DNA of 64,000 nucleotides from Roseivivax sp. GX 12232 (GCF_021272185.1 NZ_JAJSEC010000005.1:124001-188000), one strand, 5' to 3'. Counted from the first letter of the stretch, positions 34,982-43,876 are shown. Notes: generated by a model from the letters alone, not told the origin. Numbers and translations: made by a program.

Positions 34982-37288
34982 TCATCGCGGCCCCGCGCCG
35001 CCGCGCAGCGCATCGGTGATCTCGCGCGCGGTGTGTTCGTCGGTGATCAGGCCCGAGAGCATCCCGCTGGCCAGGACGGCGCGGACGGCGCCGACCTTCA
35101 TGCGGCCGCCGGCCACGGCGACCACCCGCGCGCGGTCGAGATCGGCGCGCGGCAGGGTCAGGATGCGTTCGGTCAGCTCGGTCTCGACCGGGCGGCCCGC
35201 GGCGTCGAAGAAATGGCCCATGGCCTCGCCGACGGCGCCGGCCTCGGCCAGGGCGGCCATTTCCTCGGGCGTGACCATGCCGGTCTTCACCAGTTCCGCC
35301 TCGGCGTCGACGCCGCCGATGCCCACCACCAGAAGGTCCGCGGCGCGGGCCTGGTCCTGGGCGGTGGCGGCCTCCTTCTGGCCCAGAAGCACCGCGCGGT
35401 CGGCCGCGGAATTGGCCATGAAGGGCACCGGCATCAGCGTGGCGGTGCCGCCGGTCGCCTCGGCCAGTCGGTTGACCACCTGGTGGGGGTTGGCCTCGGA
35501 CTGGCGGGTCAGCCCGCCCATGAGCGCCTGCACCCGGACCTCGGGCGCGGCAAGCGCGGGCAGCGCCTCGGCGCAGGCCAGGAGCGTCCGGCCGTGGCTC
35601 ACCCCCAGCGACAGGTCGGGCTTGCGCCCGATCTCGCCGGCCAGGAAGGCTGCGCCCGCGGCACCCAGGGGCGCCAGCGGCAGGTCGTCCTGGTGCAGGT
35701 CGCTGACCACCTCGCAGAGGTCGAGCCCGTAGGCCTCGGCCAGGTTCTGCTCGAGGTCGACCTCGCCCGAGGCCGCCATGATCTGTTCCTTGGTGGCATC
35801 GGGGCCGAACTCGGCGGAAATCTTGCCCTTGTGCATGACGATGATGCGATGCGCGATCGACAGGCACTCGGTCACTTCCGAGGTCGAATAGATCACCGCG
35901 AGCCCGCGCTCCGCCCCTTCCGAGAGCAGCCGGAAGACCTCGGCCTTGGCGCCAATGTCGATGCCGCGCGAAGGTTCGTCGAGCAGCACCACCTCGGGCC
36001 CGGTGGCGAGCATCTTGCCGATCACCACCTTCTGCTGGTTGCCGCCCGAGAGCGAGCCGATGGCCGCGTCGCCGCCGTCGGTCTTGATGGTCACGTCGCG
36101 GATCGCCTCGTCGACCAGCGCCTTCTCGGCGCGCTTGGAGGTAAAGAGCCCGCGGGTGAAGGCCCCGATCGAGGCCAGCGAGAGGTTCTGCCCGACGCTC
36201 ATGGTCTGCACCAGCCCGTCGCGCTGCCGGTCCTCGGGGGTCAGCACCAGCCCGCGCGCGATGCGCTCGGCGATGGAAAGCCCGGCCACGTCCTGGCCGT
36301 GCAGCAGGATCCGCCCGCCCGAGGGCTTCAGCCGCCCGGCGACACATTCCATGGTCTCGGTGCGGCCGGCGCCCATCAGCCCGTAAAGGCAGACGATCTC
36401 GCCCTTGCGGACGCTCAGCGACAGCCGGTCGACGAGGTCGTACCCCTTGTTGCCGGGCGCCGGCACCGAGAGGTTGTCGATCTCGAGCGCGGTCTCGCCG
36501 AAGTCGTAGCCGGTGGGCGGCGCGCCCAGGTCGAAATGGTCGCCGACCATGTGCCGCACGATCCATTCGAGGTCGATCTCGGCGCGCGGGGCGAAGGCGG
36601 TCATATTGCCGTCGCGCAGGACCACCGCGTGATCGGTGATCTCCAACGCCTCCTCGAGGTGGTGCGAGATGTAGACGATCGAGACACCGCGCGCGGTCAG
36701 GTCGCGGATCACCTTGAAGAGCACCTCGACCTCCGAGGCCGACAGCGCCGAGGTCGGCTCGTCCATGATCAGGATGCGCGAATTGACCGACAGGGCGCGG
36801 GCGATCTCGACCACCTGCTGCTGGCCCAGGCGCAGGTCCTCGACCGGGGTCAGCGGGTCGATGTCCTCTTCGAGCTCCTCCATCAGCGCGCGGGCCTGGC
36901 GGGCCTCCTCGGCATAGTCGACGCCCGCCGGGCCGATGATCTCGCGGCCCATGAAGATATTGTCGCGCACGTTCATGTTGGGCGCGAGGCTCAGCTCCTG
37001 GTGGATGATCGAGATGCCCAGGTCGCGGGCCTCGGCGGCGGAGCCGAAGCTGACCGGCTGACCGTCCAGCACGATGTCGCCCGAGGTCGGCCGGATCACC
37101 CCCGAGAGGATCTTCATCAAGGTCGACTTGCCCGCGCCGTTCTCGCCGAAGAGCGTCGTCACCTGGCCCTTGTGGACGTCGAAGTTCACGCCCTTCAGCG
37201 CGTGCACGCTGCCGTAGGACTTGGCGACGTTCTGGGCCGAGAGGACGACCGCGCCGGTCTGCGCCTCGATGGGGTCGTGGCGGGTCAT
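34982..37288 (-). CDS. Sugar ABC transporter ATPase fused to a SorC-type effector-binding domain
   Basis: 768 residues. Residues 1-510 are a normal RbsA/MglA-type double ATPase: Walker A FGENGAGKST and signature LGQQQVVEIARAL in the first half; LMGAGRTETM, LSGGNQQKVVIGKML and LLDEPSRGID in the second. Residues about 515-768 match the sugar-binding (effector) half of SorC regulators, closest to EryD at 38608: shared blocks include SHGRTL/GHGRTL, LMGGLTRQSEANPHQV versus LLGGLTRNYAANPHDV, MPVPFMANSAADRAVL versus MPVPFFANTPADREVL, GHFFDAAG, and SGMLSGLITDE. The SorC DNA-binding part is missing. RbsA-type proteins are usually near 500 residues, so about 255 residues are added. A transporter gated or sensed through an intracellular sugar phosphate is the obvious hypothesis. 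It starts by ATGA overlap with the DUF2291 gene. Confidence 0.95.
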   Translation of the reverse strand: MTRHDPIEAQTGAVVLSAQNVAKSYGSVHALKGVNFDVHKGQVTTLFGENGAGKSTLMKILSGVIRPTSGDIVLDGQPVSFGSAAEARDLGISIIHQELSLAPNMNVRDNIFMGREIIGPAGVDYAEEARQARALMEELEEDIDPLTPVEDLRLGQQQVVEIARALSVNSRILIMDEPTSALSASEVEVLFKVIRDLTARGVSIVYISHHLEEALEITDHAVVLRDGNMTAFAPRAEIDLEWIVRHMVGDHFDLGAPPTGYDFGETALEIDNLSVPAPGNKGYDLVDRLSLSVRKGEIVCLYGLMGAGRTETMECVAGRLKPSGGRILLHGQDVAGLSIAERIARGLVLTPEDRQRDGLVQTMSVGQNLSLASIGAFTRGLFTSKRAEKALVDEAIRDVTIKTDGGDAAIGSLSGGNQQKVVIGKMLATGPEVVLLDEPSRGIDIGAKAEVFRLLSEGAERGLAVIYSTSEVTECLSIAHRIIVMHKGKISAEFGPDATKEQIMAASGEVDLEQNLAEAYGLDLCEVVSDLHQDDLPLAPLGAAGAAFLAGEIGRKPDLSLGVSHGRTLLACAEALPALAAPEVRVQALMGGLTRQSEANPHQVVNRLAEATGGTATLMPVPFMANSAADRAVLLGQKEAATAQDQARAADLLVVGIGGVDAEAELVKTGMVTPEEMAALAEAGAVGEAMGHFFDAAGRPVETELTERILTLPRADLDRARVVAVAGGRMKVGAVRAVLASGMLSGLITDEHTAREITDALRGGAGPR

Positions 37289-37941
37289 TCGACCGACAGC
37301 TCCACCGGCGTGACCAGCCAGTTCTTCGGGTTGATCAGCTTGAAGGCCCCGGTGACGGTGATCGTCTTGCCGGTCAGATTGGCGGTGTCGACCCCGGCCA
37401 GGACCTCTTCCTTCATGGCGTTGTTGATCGCCGCGCCGGCGTCCTGATACTCGATCTGGTTGGTGAACTGGCCGAACTCGATGTCGCCGGTGGCGTCGCG
37501 CAGCTCGGTGCCGTTGATCGCCGGGCCGGTCTGGACGCGGATGCCCATGCCCTCGGGCAGGCCCTCGACGTCGACGGTGTAAATGCCGGATTTCGCCTCG
37601 CCCGCGGTGCCGGTGAAGGTGACCGGGACGACCGGGCCGAAGCCCTCGCCGACGCCATATTCCTGGCCCGCGGCGGTGGCGTCCTCGGCGACGGCGGCGG
37701 CCAGCTCGGGGGCCGGGACGGCGCGCTCGAGGATGCTGTCGCGGATGCGCGGGAACTGCGCCTGGCCGTAGCTGGCCGGGTCGAAGACCTCGTCCTGCAC
37801 GTCCTCCTCGGAGCCGATCACCACCACCTTGGTGTCGAGCGCCATGGCGGCGAGGATCGCCACCAGCGCGGCGCCGCCGAGCAGCGTCTTGAGGGAGAGG
37901 CGGGCCGCGCCGGGGCGGCCGGGATCGGCGGGAGTGCTCAT
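37285..37941 (-). CDS. DUF2291-like membrane-anchored protein of the sugar importer operon
   Basis: 218 residues. One hydrophobic segment near the N-terminus (LLGGAALVAILAAMALDTKV) is followed by a soluble, presumably periplasmic domain with GPAINGTELRDATGDIEFGQFTNQIEYQD and KTITVTGAFKLINPKNWLVTPVEL. The pattern agrees with DUF2291, a family found beside ribose-type ABC importers for polyols; its function is unknown. There is no lipobox cysteine. ATG at 37941 is chosen because the frame upstream is implausible. It is the first gene of the importer operon and overlaps the ATPase by ATGA. Confidence 0.8.
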   Translation of the reverse strand: MSTPADPGRPGAARLSLKTLLGGAALVAILAAMALDTKVVVIGSEEDVQDEVFDPASYGQAQFPRIRDSILERAVPAPELAAAVAEDATAAGQEYGVGEGFGPVVPVTFTGTAGEAKSGIYTVDVEGLPEGMGIRVQTGPAINGTELRDATGDIEFGQFTNQIEYQDAGAAINNAMKEEVLAGVDTANLTGKTITVTGAFKLINPKNWLVTPVELSVE

Positions 37942-38195
37942 GGCTCGGACCTTTCCTCCGTCGGTCGAGGCGCGCAGGCCCGGGACAGGCCGGACCGGCG
38001 CGGAAATTCTGTTGTCAGGGGGTCTTGGCCGGCGCGACCCCTTCCGGGTGCCCGCGCGTCCTGGCGCCGATGCGGGACGCCGCCGCCTCCTCCCCCGGAC
38101 CCATGGTGCCGCGCCCTCCTCGCGCCGGCATCGGGGCCCATGACCGGGGTTTCGGAGGGGATGCGCCCCACCTCGGCCCGCGGCATTGTGAGATA

Positions 38196-38224
38196 ACAAT
38201 GTTAAATTCACAGCGGCCTGTCAA
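38196..38224 (-). promoter_or_regulatory. Importer operon promoter with TGTGA-type operator
   Basis: On the minus strand a perfect TTGACA (38224-38219) is followed by TGTGAATTTAAC (38213-38202), then ATTGTTATCTCACAA. The TGTGAATTTAAC box differs at one base from TGTGATTTTAAC upstream of fbp (26213-26235). The -10 box is not clear (CATTGT at 17 nt). Confidence 0.5.
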
Positions 38225-38489
38225 TTGATTCTTGTGATCGGCGGGAGGGGCTGGTGTGAAGAAGATGGGGTGGCGCGGGTTGATGAGGGCTGATGGAAGG
38301 CCGGACAAAGAGGGCTGGGCGGGCGGGAGGCATGCGCCCGAAAACCCACCCTAACCTATGTTTTTATGAGCTTTTATGGACACCCCTGAGGTTCGGACCA
38401 CCCGCCCCACCCCGCACAGCGCCACAGCACCACACCCCAGGCGACCACCCACAAAAGAATCCAACCCAAGCGTTAGCCCACCTGAGAAC

Positions 38490-38541
38490 ATCACACCGCT
38501 TATGTGATTTTCTTGACCGATCCGCCCGCATGAAGTATTTT
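38490..38541 (+). promoter_or_regulatory. eryD operon promoter and inverted repeat
   Basis: TTGACC (38513-38518) and TATTTT (38536-38541) are separated by 17 nt, about 65 nt before the eryD start. The inverted repeat ATCACA (38490-38495) / TGTGAT (38503-38508) ends 4 nt upstream of the -35 box and may bind EryD or a DeoR protein. Confidence 0.55.
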
Positions 38542-38607
38542 TCGTAACATGAAATTTCTTGCGACTCACCAAAGCGAGTCGCCAGGACACCACTTCGGGA
38601 GAGCCGC

Positions 38608-39585
38608 ATGGGCGCAGAGGGACGACAGCCGGGACAGCGCAGCGCCGCCGAGCAGAGCCTCGCCGTCCGCGCCGCCTGGCTGCATTACGCCGGCGGGCTG
38701 ACCCAGGCCGAGGTCGCCGCAAGGCTCGGTGTCTCTGCGGTCAAGGCGCATCGCCTCGTGCAGCTCGCCAACCAGATCGGCGCGGTGCGCGTCTCGGTCG
38801 AGGGCGACGTGGTCGAATGCCTCGAGCTCGAGGCCCAGCTCTCCGCCCGCCACGGGCTCACCGACTGCCGCGTGGTCCCGGACCTCGGCGAGGAGGGCCT
38901 GCCGCTGCGCGCCCTCGGCCCCGCCGGGGCGCAGCTTCTCGAACGGGCGGTGCATGACCCCGCGGTCGGGCTGATCGGGCTTGGCCACGGGCGCACCCTG
39001 GCCGCCGCCATCGCCGCCCTGCCCCGGCTCGAGGCGCGCGACACGCGCTTCGTCTCGCTCCTGGGCGGGCTGACCCGGAACTACGCCGCCAACCCGCATG
39101 ACGTGATGCACCAGCTTTCCGCCAAGACCCGGGCCGAAGCCTATGTCATGCCGGTGCCCTTCTTCGCCAATACCCCCGCCGACCGCGAGGTGCTCATGGC
39201 GCAGCACGGCGTCGCCGAGGTGGCGGCGCTGGCGCGGCAGGCGGCGCTCTATCTCGTGGGCATCGGCACGGTCCGGGCCGACACCCAGCTTGTCGCCTCG
39301 CGCATGGTCAACCCCGAGGAGATCCACGCCGTCGCCGCGCGCGGCGGCTGCGGCGAGATGCTGGGGCATTTCTTCGACGCGACGGGCGCGGTAGTCGACA
39401 CCCCGCTCAGCGCCCGCACCGTGGCGCCGCCGCTCTCCGAGCTGGGCGGCCGCCGCGTGGTCGCCATCGCCGGCGGGCCGGACAAGACCGAGGCCATCGC
39501 CGCGGTCCTGAAAAGCGGCCATCTGAGCGGGCTGATCACCGACGAGGCCAGTGCCCGCGCGCTTCTGGCCCGCGACGCGGCCTGA
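38608..39585 (+). CDS. eryD: SorC family transcriptional regulator of erythritol catabolism (EryD)
   Basis: 325 residues. The helix-turn-helix is RAAWLHYAGGLTQAEVAARL plus GVSAVKAHRLVQLANQIG; the remaining 240 residues are the SorC sugar-binding domain (LGHGRTLAAAIAALPRLEA, LLGGLTRNYAANPHDV, MPVPFFANTPADREVL, VGIGTVRADTQLV, GEMLGHFFDATG). It heads the eryD-eryA-eryB-eryC transcript with GGGAGAG as ribosome site. In Brucella EryD represses the ery operon and is relieved by erythritol. Its effector domain is the clear relative of the C-terminal domain of the importer ATPase on the opposite strand. Confidence 0.92.
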   Translation: MGAEGRQPGQRSAAEQSLAVRAAWLHYAGGLTQAEVAARLGVSAVKAHRLVQLANQIGAVRVSVEGDVVECLELEAQLSARHGLTDCRVVPDLGEEGLPLRALGPAGAQLLERAVHDPAVGLIGLGHGRTLAAAIAALPRLEARDTRFVSLLGGLTRNYAANPHDVMHQLSAKTRAEAYVMPVPFFANTPADREVLMAQHGVAEVAALARQAALYLVGIGTVRADTQLVASRMVNPEEIHAVAARGGCGEMLGHFFDATGAVVDTPLSARTVAPPLSELGGRRVVAIAGGPDKTEAIAAVLKSGHLSGLITDEASARALLARDAA

Positions 39586-39611
39586 GGGGCCGCCAGGAGG
39601 AGGAGCACGAC

Positions 39612-41231
39612 ATGGCAGAGAGGGATCTTCTGATCGGGCTCGACGCCGGAACCTCGGTGGTCAAGGCGGTGGCCTTCGACCTCGAGGGCAGCCAGGTGGC
39701 CGATGCCTCGGTCCTGAACCACTACCGCAGCGGTGCCGACGGCGCGGCGGTGCAATCGCTCGACCAGACCTGGGCCGACGCGAGCGCCGCGCTGCGCCGC
39801 TTGGGCGAGACGGTGCCGGACCTCGCCCGCCGCTGCGCCGCGCTGGCGGTCACCGCCCAGGGCGACGGCACCTGGCTGGTCGATGCCGACAACCGCCCGG
39901 TCGATGACGCCTGGCTCTGGCTCGACGCCCGCGCCGCACCGACCGTGCGCCGGTTGGCCTCGGGCGCGGAGGACCGCGCGCGCTTCGAGGCCACGGGCAC
40001 CGGGCTCAACACCTGCCAGCAGGGCGCGCAGATGGCGCATATGGACGCCAATCACCCTGCGCTTCTGGACCGCGCCGAGGTGGCGCTGCACTGCAAGGAC
40101 TGGCTCTATCTCAACCTCACCGGGGTGCGGGCGACCGACCCTTCCGAGGCCAGCTTCACCTTCGGCAACTTCCGCAGCCGGGCCTATGACGACACGGTCA
40201 TCGCCGCGCTGGGGCTCGGGCATAGGCGACACCTCTTGCCGGAAATCCTCGACGGGACCGAGGTGACGCATCCGCTGACCGAGGAGGCCGCGCGCGAGAC
40301 CGGGCTTCTGCCCGGCACGCCGGTCAGCCTGGGTTATGTCGACATGATGATGACAGCGCTCGGCGCGGGCGTGCACACCGGCGACGCGGGCGCGGCCTGT
40401 TCGACCATCGGCTCGACCGGGGTGCACATGCGCGCGGTCACCGCCGAGGAGGTGCATCTGAACGCCGAGGGCACCGGCTACGTGATCTGCGCGCCGGTGC
40501 CGGGGCTGGTCACCCAGGTGCAGACCAACATGGCCGCCGCGCTCAACATCGACTGGGCGCTGCGCGTCGCCGCCGACCTGATGAGCGAGACCGGCCACCC
40601 GCATGACTACGCCGACCTCGTGGGCCGGATCGACGGCTGGATGGCCCGCGCCCAGCCCGGGGCGCTGATCTACCACCCCTATATCTCCGAGGCCGGCGAA
40701 CGCGGCCCCTTCGTCAACGCCGAGGCGCGGGCGGGCTTCATCGGGCTCTCGGCGCATCACCGCTTCGCCGACATGATGCGCGGCGTGGTCGAGGGGCTCG
40801 GGCTCGCGGCGCGGGACTGCTATTCCGCCATGGGCGGCATGCCGCGCGAGCTGCGCCTGACCGGCGGGGCCGCGCGTTCGGCGGCGCTGCGCGGGGTGCT
40901 GGCGGCGGCCACCGAGGCGCCGGTGCGGGTCTCGGCCCGCGAAGAGGCCGGGGCCGCGGGCGCGGCGATGATGGCCGCCGTGGCGATCGGCGCCTATCCC
41001 GACATGGACGCCTGCATCGCCCGCTGGGTGACGCCGCTTCTCGGCGCGCCCGAGGCCCCCGACCCTGAGCTGGTCGAGACCTACCGCGGCATCTTCCCCG
41101 CCTATGTCGCCGCGCGCGAGACCCTGCCGCCGGTCTGGGACCGGCTGGCCGAGGCCCGCGCCGGCGCCAATGCCCCGGCCCGGGGCGAAGCCACTGACAT
41201 GACGCTCGACGCGACCGCGCGGGCCACTTGA
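39612..41231 (+). CDS. eryA: Erythritol kinase (EryA-like FGGY kinase)
   Basis: 539 residues. FGGY signatures: the N-terminal LLIGLDAGTSVVKAVAFDL, AVTAQGDGTWLVDADNRPV, the ACSTIGSTGVHM adenosine-region segment, LRLTGGAARSAALRGVLAAA and EEAGAAGAAMMAAVA. It phosphorylates erythritol to L-erythritol-4-phosphate with ATP in the Brucella pathway. It lies 26 nt after eryD with GGAGGAGGAG, and 13 nt before eryB. The assignment rests on the complete eryD-A-B-C context as well as the family; the C-terminal 25 residues are an Ala/Thr-rich extension. Confidence 0.9.
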   Translation: MAERDLLIGLDAGTSVVKAVAFDLEGSQVADASVLNHYRSGADGAAVQSLDQTWADASAALRRLGETVPDLARRCAALAVTAQGDGTWLVDADNRPVDDAWLWLDARAAPTVRRLASGAEDRARFEATGTGLNTCQQGAQMAHMDANHPALLDRAEVALHCKDWLYLNLTGVRATDPSEASFTFGNFRSRAYDDTVIAALGLGHRRHLLPEILDGTEVTHPLTEEAARETGLLPGTPVSLGYVDMMMTALGAGVHTGDAGAACSTIGSTGVHMRAVTAEEVHLNAEGTGYVICAPVPGLVTQVQTNMAAALNIDWALRVAADLMSETGHPHDYADLVGRIDGWMARAQPGALIYHPYISEAGERGPFVNAEARAGFIGLSAHHRFADMMRGVVEGLGLAARDCYSAMGGMPRELRLTGGAARSAALRGVLAAATEAPVRVSAREEAGAAGAAMMAAVAIGAYPDMDACIARWVTPLLGAPEAPDPELVETYRGIFPAYVAARETLPPVWDRLAEARAGANAPARGEATDMTLDATARAT

Positions 41232-41244
41232 CCGGAGTGAGACC

Positions 41245-42756
41245 ATGACCCAATCCCAAGACGTCGACCTGTTCGTCATCGGCGGCGGCATCAACGGCGC
41301 GGGCATCGCCCGGGACGCCGCGGGCCGCGGCCTGAGCGTGGTGCTCTGCGAGAAGGACGACCTGGCCGAGGGCACCTCCTCGCGGTCGGGCAAGCTGGTG
41401 CACGGCGGGCTGCGCTACCTCGAGTATTACGAGTTCCGGCTGGTGCGCGAGGCGCTGATCGAACGCGAGGTGCTGATGAACGCCGCGCCGCATATCATCT
41501 GGCCGCTGCGCTTCGTGCTGCCGCATTCGCCCGACGACCGCCCGGCCTGGCTGGTGCGGCTGGGGCTCTTTCTCTACGACCACCTGGGCGGGCGGAAGAA
41601 GCTGCCCGGCACCCGCACGCTGAACCTGCGCCGCGACCCCGAGGGCGCTCCGATCCTCGACCGCTACACCCGCGGCTTCGAATATTCCGACTGCTGGGTC
41701 GACGACGCCCGGCTGGTGGTGCTGAACGCCGTCGATGCCGCCGAGCGCGGCGCGACGGTGCTGACCCGCAGCCCCTGCGTCTCGGCCCGCCGCGAGGACG
41801 GCGCCTGGACCTGCGTGACCCGCGACAGCCTGACCGGAGAGGAGCGCAGCTACCGCGCCCGCGTGGTGGTCAATGCCGCCGGCCCCTGGGTCTCGGACGT
41901 GATCCAGCGGGTCGCCGGGGCGAACTCAAGCCGCAACGTCCGGCTGGTGAAGGGCAGCCACATCATCGTGCCGAAGTTCTGGGAGGGGCCGAACTCCTAC
42001 CTGGTGCAGAACCACGACAAGCGGGTGATCTTCATCAACCCCTACGAGGGCGACAAGGCGCTGATCGGCACCACGGACGTGCCCTACGAAGGCGACGCCG
42101 CCGACCCCGAGATCTCCGACGACGAGATCGAGTATCTGCTCGCCGCGGTGAACCGCTACTTCAAGGAGAAGCTGCGCCGCGAGGACATCCTCGAGACCTT
42201 CTCGGGGGTGCGGGCGCTCTTCGACGACGGCCAGGGCAACCCCTCGGCGGTGACCCGCGACTATGTCTTCGACCTCGAGGAACGCGACGGCGCGCCGCTG
42301 CTGAACGTCTTTGGCGGTAAGATCACCACCTTCCGCGAGCTCTCCGAGCACGGGCTGCAGAAGCTCGCCCATGTCTTCCCGAAGATGGGCGGAGACTGGA
42401 CCCATGACGCCCCCCTGCCCGGCGGCGACATGGAGGCGGCCGATTACGATCTCTTCCGCGAACGGCTGAAGGCCGACTACCCCTGGATGCCGCGTGAGCT
42501 GCGCCAGCACTACGGGCGGCTCTACGGCACGCGCACGGCGCTGATCGCGGGGGGCGCGACGGGGCTCGAGGGGCTCGGCAGGCATTTCGGCGGCCAGCTC
42601 TACGAGGCCGAGGCGCGCTATCTCATGGTGCATGAATGGGCCCGGCGGCCCGAGGACGTGCTCTGGCGCCGGACCAAGCACCGGCTCGACCTGAGCGCCG
42701 CAGAACAGGCCGCCTTCGCCGATTGGTTCGCGGCCCAGGCGCAGGAGGCCGCCTGA
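41245..42756 (+). CDS. eryB: Erythritol-phosphate dehydrogenase (EryB, GlpD family)
   Basis: 503 residues, FAD-dependent. Motifs: VIGGGINGAGIARDAAGRGL near residue 11, EGTSSRSGKLVHGGLRYLEY, VVVNAAGPWVSDV, ALIGTTDVPYEG and NVFGGKITTFRELSEHG. In the Brucella pathway EryB oxidises erythritol-4-phosphate to a tetrulose phosphate, passing electrons to the quinone pool. Typical GlpD enzymes share all these motifs, so the polyol is assigned from context. It overlaps eryC by TGATG. Confidence 0.9.
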   Translation: MTQSQDVDLFVIGGGINGAGIARDAAGRGLSVVLCEKDDLAEGTSSRSGKLVHGGLRYLEYYEFRLVREALIEREVLMNAAPHIIWPLRFVLPHSPDDRPAWLVRLGLFLYDHLGGRKKLPGTRTLNLRRDPEGAPILDRYTRGFEYSDCWVDDARLVVLNAVDAAERGATVLTRSPCVSARREDGAWTCVTRDSLTGEERSYRARVVVNAAGPWVSDVIQRVAGANSSRNVRLVKGSHIIVPKFWEGPNSYLVQNHDKRVIFINPYEGDKALIGTTDVPYEGDAADPEISDDEIEYLLAAVNRYFKEKLRREDILETFSGVRALFDDGQGNPSAVTRDYVFDLEERDGAPLLNVFGGKITTFRELSEHGLQKLAHVFPKMGGDWTHDAPLPGGDMEAADYDLFRERLKADYPWMPRELRQHYGRLYGTRTALIAGGATGLEGLGRHFGGQLYEAEARYLMVHEWARRPEDVLWRRTKHRLDLSAAEQAAFADWFAAQAQEAA

Positions 42757-43688
42757 TGCCGCTGACGCTTTCGCTCAACACCAACCCGCTGGTGAACCGT
42801 TTCGCCGAGCCCGCCGACCTGATCGAGACCACCGCGCGCGATCTGCGGCTGCGCGACTTGCAGCTCACCCATGAGTTCATCAATCCCTCCTGGCCGGCCG
42901 CGACCCTGCGCCGGCTGACCCGCGAGATGGACCGCGCCTGCCAGCGCACCGGGGTGCGGGTGACCTCGGGGATGACCGGGCCTTACGGGCGGCTCAACCA
43001 CTTCGGCCATCCCGACCCGGAGGTGCGGCGCTATTACGTCGAGTGGTTCAAGACCTTCGCCGACATCATCGGCGATCTCGGCGGTGCCTCGGTCGGCACG
43101 CAGTTCGCGATCTTCACCTTCCGCGATTACGACGATCCGGCGCGCCGCGAGGAGCTGATCCGCATCGCCATCGACTGCTGGGCCGAGGTGGCCGACCACG
43201 CGCGCGCCGCGGGACTGGACTATGTCTTCTGGGAGCCGATGAGCGTCGGCCGCGAGTTCGGCGAGACGATCGAGAGCTGCCTGGCGCTGCAGGACCGTCT
43301 GAGCGCCGCCGAGATGGCCGTGCCGATGTGGATGATGGCCGACATCGACCACGGTGATGTCACGAGCGCCAACCCCGCCGATTATGACCCCTACGCCTGG
43401 GCGCGGGCGGTGCCGAAGGTCTCGCCGATCATCCACATCAAGCAGTCGCTGATGGACAAGGGCGGGCACCGGCCCTTCACCGCGGAGTTCAACGCCAAGG
43501 GCGCGATCCAGCCCGCGCCGCTGCTCGAAGCCTTCGCCGAGGGCGGGGCCGAGGACAACGAGATCTGCCTGGAGCTCTCCTTCAAGGAGCGCGAGCCCAA
43601 CGACCGCGAGGTGATCCCGCAGATCGCCGAAAGCGTGGCCTTCTGGGCGCCGCATATCGACAGCGGGGCGGGGGATTTGAAGGTGTGA
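42756..43688 (+). CDS. eryC: Tetrulose-phosphate epimerase/isomerase (EryC, AP-endonuclease 2-type TIM barrel)
   Basis: 310 residues, close to the length of Brucella EryC. The xylose-isomerase-like TIM barrel is seen in LQLTHEFINPSWPAATLRRL, VTSGMTGPYGRLNHFGHPD, DYVFWEPMSVGREFGET, MMADIDHGDV and IIHIKQSLMDKGGHRP, with acidic/His metal ligands (Glu in FWEPMS, Asp in DIDHGD). EryC acts on the tetrulose phosphate made by EryB, before EryH and EryI. ATG at 42756 overlaps the eryB stop; a longer upstream frame is rejected for that reason. An uninterrupted run of 11 G follows the stop codon. Confidence 0.9.
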   Translation: MPLTLSLNTNPLVNRFAEPADLIETTARDLRLRDLQLTHEFINPSWPAATLRRLTREMDRACQRTGVRVTSGMTGPYGRLNHFGHPDPEVRRYYVEWFKTFADIIGDLGGASVGTQFAIFTFRDYDDPARREELIRIAIDCWAEVADHARAAGLDYVFWEPMSVGREFGETIESCLALQDRLSAAEMAVPMWMMADIDHGDVTSANPADYDPYAWARAVPKVSPIIHIKQSLMDKGGHRPFTAEFNAKGAIQPAPLLEAFAEGGAEDNEICLELSFKEREPNDREVIPQIAESVAFWAPHIDSGAGDLKV

Positions 43689-43876
43689 GGGGGGGGGGGC
43701 TTCTGGTAGGTGGCCCTCGCACGCGGGCAGCACCTGAAGCGTTGTGCGCTAATCCTAGACGCCGGGCGCCAGTGGCGGGCAGAGAGCCCAGCCTCTGCAA
43801 ACGCCCCGTCAGACCGTGAACGTGGCCCGTCACACCGCCATCTTCACTAAAGCACCCCGATGCAACCAACCCCCCG

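Larger units (their letters stand above)
37942..38607. other. Divergent control region between the importer operon and eryD operon
   Basis: About 665 bases without a gene, clearly AT-richer than the genes around it. It holds the importer promoter (38196-38224), the eryD promoter with an inverted repeat (38490-38541), and a TATGTTTTTATGAGCTTTTA stretch near 38357 with short direct repeats. Short frames here lack ribosome binding sites. Confidence 0.7.

Noticed and set aside
38185-38200. TTGTGAGATAACAA, resembling the E. coli lac operator
   Set aside because: The match is partial (the central bases differ and are shortened) and no LacI-type gene is adjacent; the segment is better explained as part of the TGTGA-type operator region.
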